Below are positions 37,815-64,000 of a stretch of DNA of 64,000 bases, one piece after another. A program made the translations under genes and the position numbers. The stretch's first letter is position 1. The number at the start of each line of letters is the position of its first letter. The DNA is from Gambelia wislizenii (lineage: Eukaryota; Chordata; Lepidosauria; Squamata; Crotaphytidae), in the NCBI GenBank assembly GCA_030847615.1, contig JAUMIR010000002.1, positions 195,655,809 through 195,719,808 of the forward strand, in the 5' to 3' direction. The notes beneath the pieces were generated by a model, which was given only the letters and a program-made list of their open reading frames with translations, was not told the origin of the DNA and ran no database searches.

Positions 37815-38231
37815 TATGGCAGTGGTTCTTAACCTGGGGTCCAGGGACCTCCAGGGGCTGCAGTGTCCTCACAGGGGGTCTGCCAAGGCTTGAAGGCTGC
37901 TTGGCCCACCTCCTGTCTGCAGTGGAGTGCCCATGTGACAGGAGCCAAGGCAGTGGCTGGCTGGCTTGGCCTGTGCGTTGCCATTCAATCTGCTCCAGCC
38001 ACAAACTTTCAGGAAGAAGCAGAAGAAAAGTTTTCCCTCCCCCTCCAGTGCTTCTGAGGGAAGGTTTAATGGATGGTGTACTTGTATTTATTATTATTAT
38101 TATTATTAGTCGTTGTTGTTGTTGTTGTTGCTATTGTTGTTAGGGTTGTAAATCTTGAGTTAAGTCTTGGGGGTCCGTGGCAGCAAAAGATATTTAAACG
38201 GGGTGCCTGGTAAAGAAAAGGTTAAGTATGC
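37815..38231. mobile_element. hAT-like nonautonomous element (Charlie-type start)
   Basis: Begins CAGTGGTTCTTAACCTGGGG, the classic Charlie-like hAT terminus; the body with GGCAGTGTCCTC, TGGAGTGCCCATGTGACAGG and AAAAGATATTTAAACGGGG repeats at 48088. An (ATT)n and (GTT)n microsatellite lies inside. It sits right next to the GALK1 promoter. Confidence 0.75.
38084..38145. repeat. Compound (ATT)n-(GTT)n microsatellite
   Basis: TTATTATTATTATTATTA followed by GTTGTTGTTGTTGTTG inside the hAT-like element, about 440 bp upstream of the GALK1 ATG. Confidence 0.9.
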
Positions 38232-38239
38232 TCTATGCC

Positions 38240-60775
<22,536 letters not shown>

Positions 60776-61069
60776 AAAGAAACTCCTGCCTTCCATACAA
60801 GGATTTGCTGCTCCTGCTCAGTTTTCAGGGACGAGAATAATTCACAAAGCTCCCAGCCAGTATACCTGATCCCCCATCTGCTGGGATAAAGACTTCAATT
60901 TAACATACTAAGACATTTATCTTGACACCTTTCATTAATGTCATTAAAAATATATCAGTTTTACAGGTAGCGTTTTCCTTTCCTCCTCAACATTTGTTGG
61001 AGAGGATCTGCTCTTTAGCTGATGTCAGAGGAAGCCTAATTTACTCTGTTGTTGTGAGCAAGACTTGCT

Positions 61070-61108
61070 CTGTGTGTGCGTGTGTGTGTGTGTGCATGTG
61101 CGTGTGTA
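61070..61108. repeat. (GT)n microsatellite in the GALK1 3' UTR region
   Basis: GTGTGTGCGTGTGTGTGTGTG with a few interruptions, about 300 bp after the stop codon. Confidence 0.85.
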
Positions 61109-61581
61109 CATTTGCAAAAAAGGTGGTGGTTGTAATATATGGCATAATTATTTACAATTATGCTGTTCCCACCTATGATACCTAAGTCCCTCCATTGCCA
61201 GTCTCGCAGGAAGGAGGCATCTAAAAGGATAGGTTTAGGTCCTCTAACCATCCAGGAAAGCAGGGATTTCATGATCATAATTTTATATCTACCTTAGTGA
61301 CTGTACAGTTTGTCCCTGCCTTTGTCCAGAACACAGCAAACTCTTGGGACTTCCTCTTTACTACTTAGCAGCTCCTTCTCCTATCTTATCTCCTACCTCC
61401 TTTGACATATATATGCTTTGGAAAGCACTTTACGTTTATAGCTAACATGTACTGTGGATCTAAAGCTTTTATTCATATTAAATTGGATTCTTCCTAATTC
61501 TGCTGCAACAAAGAACCAAGGCAAGATTGTTCCCTTTCACCTCTGCCATAGCCAGCTAAAACAATCAGGGAGAAATGCTGA

Positions 61582-61709
61582 AATAAAGGATATCAAAAAA
61601 GTCGATGTTTTAAACCTTTTTGTAATTTATATTATGCTCTTTCTTTCTAATCAGGCAAAAGCCATCCCAGCTTGTGTAATTATCTAATTTATATAAGGCT
61701 GAAAATAAA
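61582..61709 (+). promoter_or_regulatory. GALK1: Candidate GALK1 polyadenylation signals
   Basis: Two canonical AATAAA hexamers at 61582-61587 and 61704-61709 lie about 0.8-0.95 kb after the stop codon. The second is followed by a T/G-rich stretch. They would give a 3' UTR of roughly 0.8-1 kb that includes the (GT)n run near 61072. Which one is used cannot be told from sequence. Confidence 0.4.
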
Positions 61710-62179
61710 TGATTTTCTGTTTTCTGCAACCTTCTATGAATAGTTCTTTAAGCTCCAGCATAAGTTACAAACTATATCAAGCTTAAATCTGGAAAATGTG
61801 ACCTTCAAATACCTGGGTATCACTACTCCTTAAAAAAAAACCTGGAGGGAACTAATACACAGGGGCCATTTACACGGCAAAATAAATCCTCAAAGAATAT
61901 GACAAGAAGCCTGATAGTTCCCACGCATTTCGAAGCAACAGCGCCCTTTTCAGAAGGAGGGGGTGCAAAAAACCCACAAGTTGCGCAGTATCAGCTTTCG
62001 CTAGTTTTCCAGACTTTTTTGATTAAGTTCACAAAAATGCACATAATTTGTCATGGGAAATAACCATCGTGTAAACTGGCATCTACCTTTTCGAATTACT
62101 GTGAGCAGAGCTGAATTCTGATTGGTTGGAGTGACCATTCTGCTTTATCCGAATAGACTGAGGGGTTGGAGAGAAGAAA

Positions 62180-62640
62180 TTCACCCTCCTGCTTGCAGCC
62201 CACTTTGGAAAATCTGCTCTGAGCCCTTCCTGTCTGTTTCAAAGGAAGGCTTTGGGGGTGGGGAAGATGATCGGGACAAGCCCCTGCTTCGCTGGTGTGA
62301 GTGTGTGTGTGTACATTTGTGTGTGCGGGGAAACAACCGATCGCATGTTCGTCCTTTTGTTTGTTTGTCCTTCCATTCACTTGCCTTTATTCAAGGCTTC
62401 GGAGGCAGGGAAAACAATCAGGAATGAGGCAAACCCCCCCCCGGCTTCTGTGGTGTGTGTTTGTGTGTGTATGCATGAAGGGAAGGGAAGGAGATCGCTC
62501 CACCATGCTTTTGCTTCTTCATGCTTTCATTCACTCCTTTATAGAAGCCTTTCAGGGCTGGGGAAGACGAGGGAGTTGACAGATCGCTCTTTCGATGTCT
62601 TGTTTGTTTGTCCTTTTCTTTCCTCTCATTATTTATGGTC
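62180..62640. repeat. Three degenerate tandem units of about 150 bp
   Basis: AAGGCTTTGGGGGTGGGGAAGATGA at about 62244, AAGGCTTCGGAGGCAGGGAAAACAA at about 62393, and AAGCCTTTCAGGGCTGGGGAAGACGA at about 62546. The first two units continue into GCTTC..CTGGTGTG or GTGGTGTG and (GT)n; the first and third contain TGTTTGTTTGTCCTT. No coding pattern is convincing. Confidence 0.6.
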
Positions 62641-63231
62641 TCCATGACCCCCTCCTTGCTCCCTCCCCGCCTCCTGCCTGGCTTTAATCATCTGGAGGCG
62701 TTCCCCCCCACCTTTGCCTGTGTGAACTAAGAAAAACCGAAAGTGGCTGCATCTGGCTGCATCTTCCAAATATGCCAGGAGTCATGTGATTTATGCGCTC
62801 CTGATGCGAAAGAATGGTAATCCAGAATCTTGCGAACTTTTTCCTGTCGTGGAACCGGCCCCACAGAAACAATTACCCTCTCCTAAATACTGGGCTCCAA
62901 AATCTTATGGGAACTGAACCTGGAAATAGACATATCTGAACTGCGGTGAGAAAAACTGGAGGAATCCCCGCTTCCAGTCCATTTCTGTGTAATTATGAGA
63001 AAGTGTCTTTAAAGTAAATCACAGTGGGCATCTGTGATGCGCAGGCACACCAGCTGAATTTACATCACTGTTTAGCTTGGCTGCCTCGTCACTTATGCTG
63101 CCACCAAATAAATATCTGTGGAGACTGCAGTACCACAGTTACTACCTTTATGTCAAACTCCCCCCCTTATCCCTTCCTTGCACTGGGGTTTGACTTGCTC
63201 TGGATAGTACTTGTATTGGTATATGTTTACT

Positions 63232-63970
63232 CACAGGGTTAGCGTGCCAAATCAATACTAGCAAGGAAAATAATTCATAAGGAATCTGGATTTGATAAAC
63301 AAAACATAAAGATTCATTTATTGCATAAACAGTATAACAGAAATGCTTTGAACTTTGTCTCCAACATATAATAATAATAATAATAAAATTTTATTTATAT
63401 CCCGCCCCTCTGCAACGCAATTGGGGCGGCTTACAATATAAAAACCCCATACTCACAATACCCTAGCCCACCCACCCCTTAAAATAATATTAAAACATGG
63501 TTAGCTTTAAACTGGTTGCAAGTCCCACTCTGTGGTGACCATATAATTTCAGAAACTGCCAGACTCAGTAACAAGTGGTTAGTGTGGAGAGCATGTGATG
63601 AGCATTTGATGGAATGATGATGAGCGAATAGAAAGAGAGCATGAAGGAGCCAATCCTGTGGCAGGAAACTGGTATGGGAGGGGTCTCCTAGAGTGAAAGG
63701 AGAGAGATGACAGTTGAAAGGGAGAGTGGGAGATGTGATGTGAAGGGGAGAGGACTGGAATGTGTGTGTGGCTGTGAGTGGAGCTGAGGGAATGTATGTG
63801 CAGTGAGAAAAAGTGTTAAGAGGAATAGAGGCTGATTGAAAATAAAGACCAAAGCATTTCTGTTATTTTGTTCAACCAGTAAATTAATCTTTATGTTTTG
63901 TTTATCATATCCAGACTCCTCATGAATTTATTCCCCCTTACAGATATTTGACATGCTAACCCTGTAATTA
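63232..63970. mobile_element. Element bounded by inverted repeats of about 120 bp
   Basis: The left end CAGGGTTAGCGTGCCAAAT, then GATAAACAAAACATAAAGATTCATTTATTG, is matched in inverted form by AATTAATCTTTATGTTTTGTTTATCATATCCAGAC..CATGCTAACCCTG at 63880-63965. Purine-rich sequence with many GAGAG and GTGTG pieces and a LINE tail lie between. Could be two opposed LTR ends or a foldback element. Confidence 0.65.
63371..63505 (-). repeat. LINE/SINE 3' tail with (AAT)n
   Basis: (AATAAT)n, then TTTATTTATATCCCGCCCCTCTGC and GGGGCGGCTTACAATATAAAA, the complement of a common squamate LINE-type tail. It is inserted in the inverted-repeat element at 63232-63970. Confidence 0.55.
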
Positions 63971-64000
63971 AACACACTAATACACATCGGATCCACATTA

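Larger units (their letters stand above)
61730..64000. other. Downstream of GALK1, no gene seen
   Basis: Contains the three-unit repeat 62180-62640 and the inverted-repeat element 63232-63970. Human GALK1 has ITGB4 as its downstream, convergent neighbour; no ITGB4 exon was recognised here, so it would lie beyond the window if synteny holds. Confidence 0.6.

Noticed and set aside
60776..64000. ITGB4 3' end as downstream neighbour
   Set aside because: Expected from human synteny, but no integrin-like exon with splice sites could be read on either strand.

Overview
This 64 kb window is vertebrate nuclear DNA, almost certainly from a squamate reptile (lizard-like). It has two split protein genes with GT-AG introns and a dense, mixed load of interspersed repeats: CR1 and L2 LINEs, a BovB/RTE LINE, tRNA-derived and 5S rRNA-derived SINEs, hAT-like and Tigger-like MITEs and solo LTRs. 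That repeat mix, BovB together with Sauria-like and 5S-derived SINEs especially, points to squamates. The species was not determined. No CRISPR array, operon, tRNA gene or rRNA gene is present.

Left half (1-33,111, minus strand): ten exons assemble in phase into the first 277 codons of a gene encoding an N-terminal RUN domain followed by a PDZ-like domain. The start codon lies in a GC-rich promoter at 33,111, and the 3' end runs off the window at position 1. I do not recognise a standard gene symbol for this RUN+PDZ protein. Its introns hold a nested L2/CR1 insertion, a CR1 pair meeting tail to tail, LTR fragments, foldback MITEs and SINEs.

Middle (33,112-38,564): about 5.5 kb separates this gene from GALK1, and the two are divergently transcribed. 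It contains a Tigger-like MITE, a hAT-like MITE, an L2 tail, a roughly 1 kb inverted repeat and a tRNA-derived SINE. The GC-rich GALK1 promoter has a TATA-like box.

Right half (38,565-60,775, plus strand): complete GALK1 (galactokinase), eight coding exons, 393 codons, with all signature residues of the GHMP kinase family in place. Intron 1 holds a three-level nest: a BovB LINE interrupted by a Tigger-like MITE whose interior has expanded into about 16 copies of a 62-70 bp GC-rich, hairpin- and quadruplex-prone unit. Introns 4 to 6 hold further MITEs, a solo LTR inside a MITE, SINEs and L2.

Downstream (60,776-64,000) lie the GALK1 3' UTR candidates, a degenerate three-copy tandem repeat and a large inverted repeat. 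No further gene is seen there. GALK1 performs the first committed step of the Leloir pathway. The RUN/PDZ protein is presumably a membrane-trafficking or GTPase-effector adaptor. Nothing in the sequence shows that the two genes act together, apart from the divergent arrangement.
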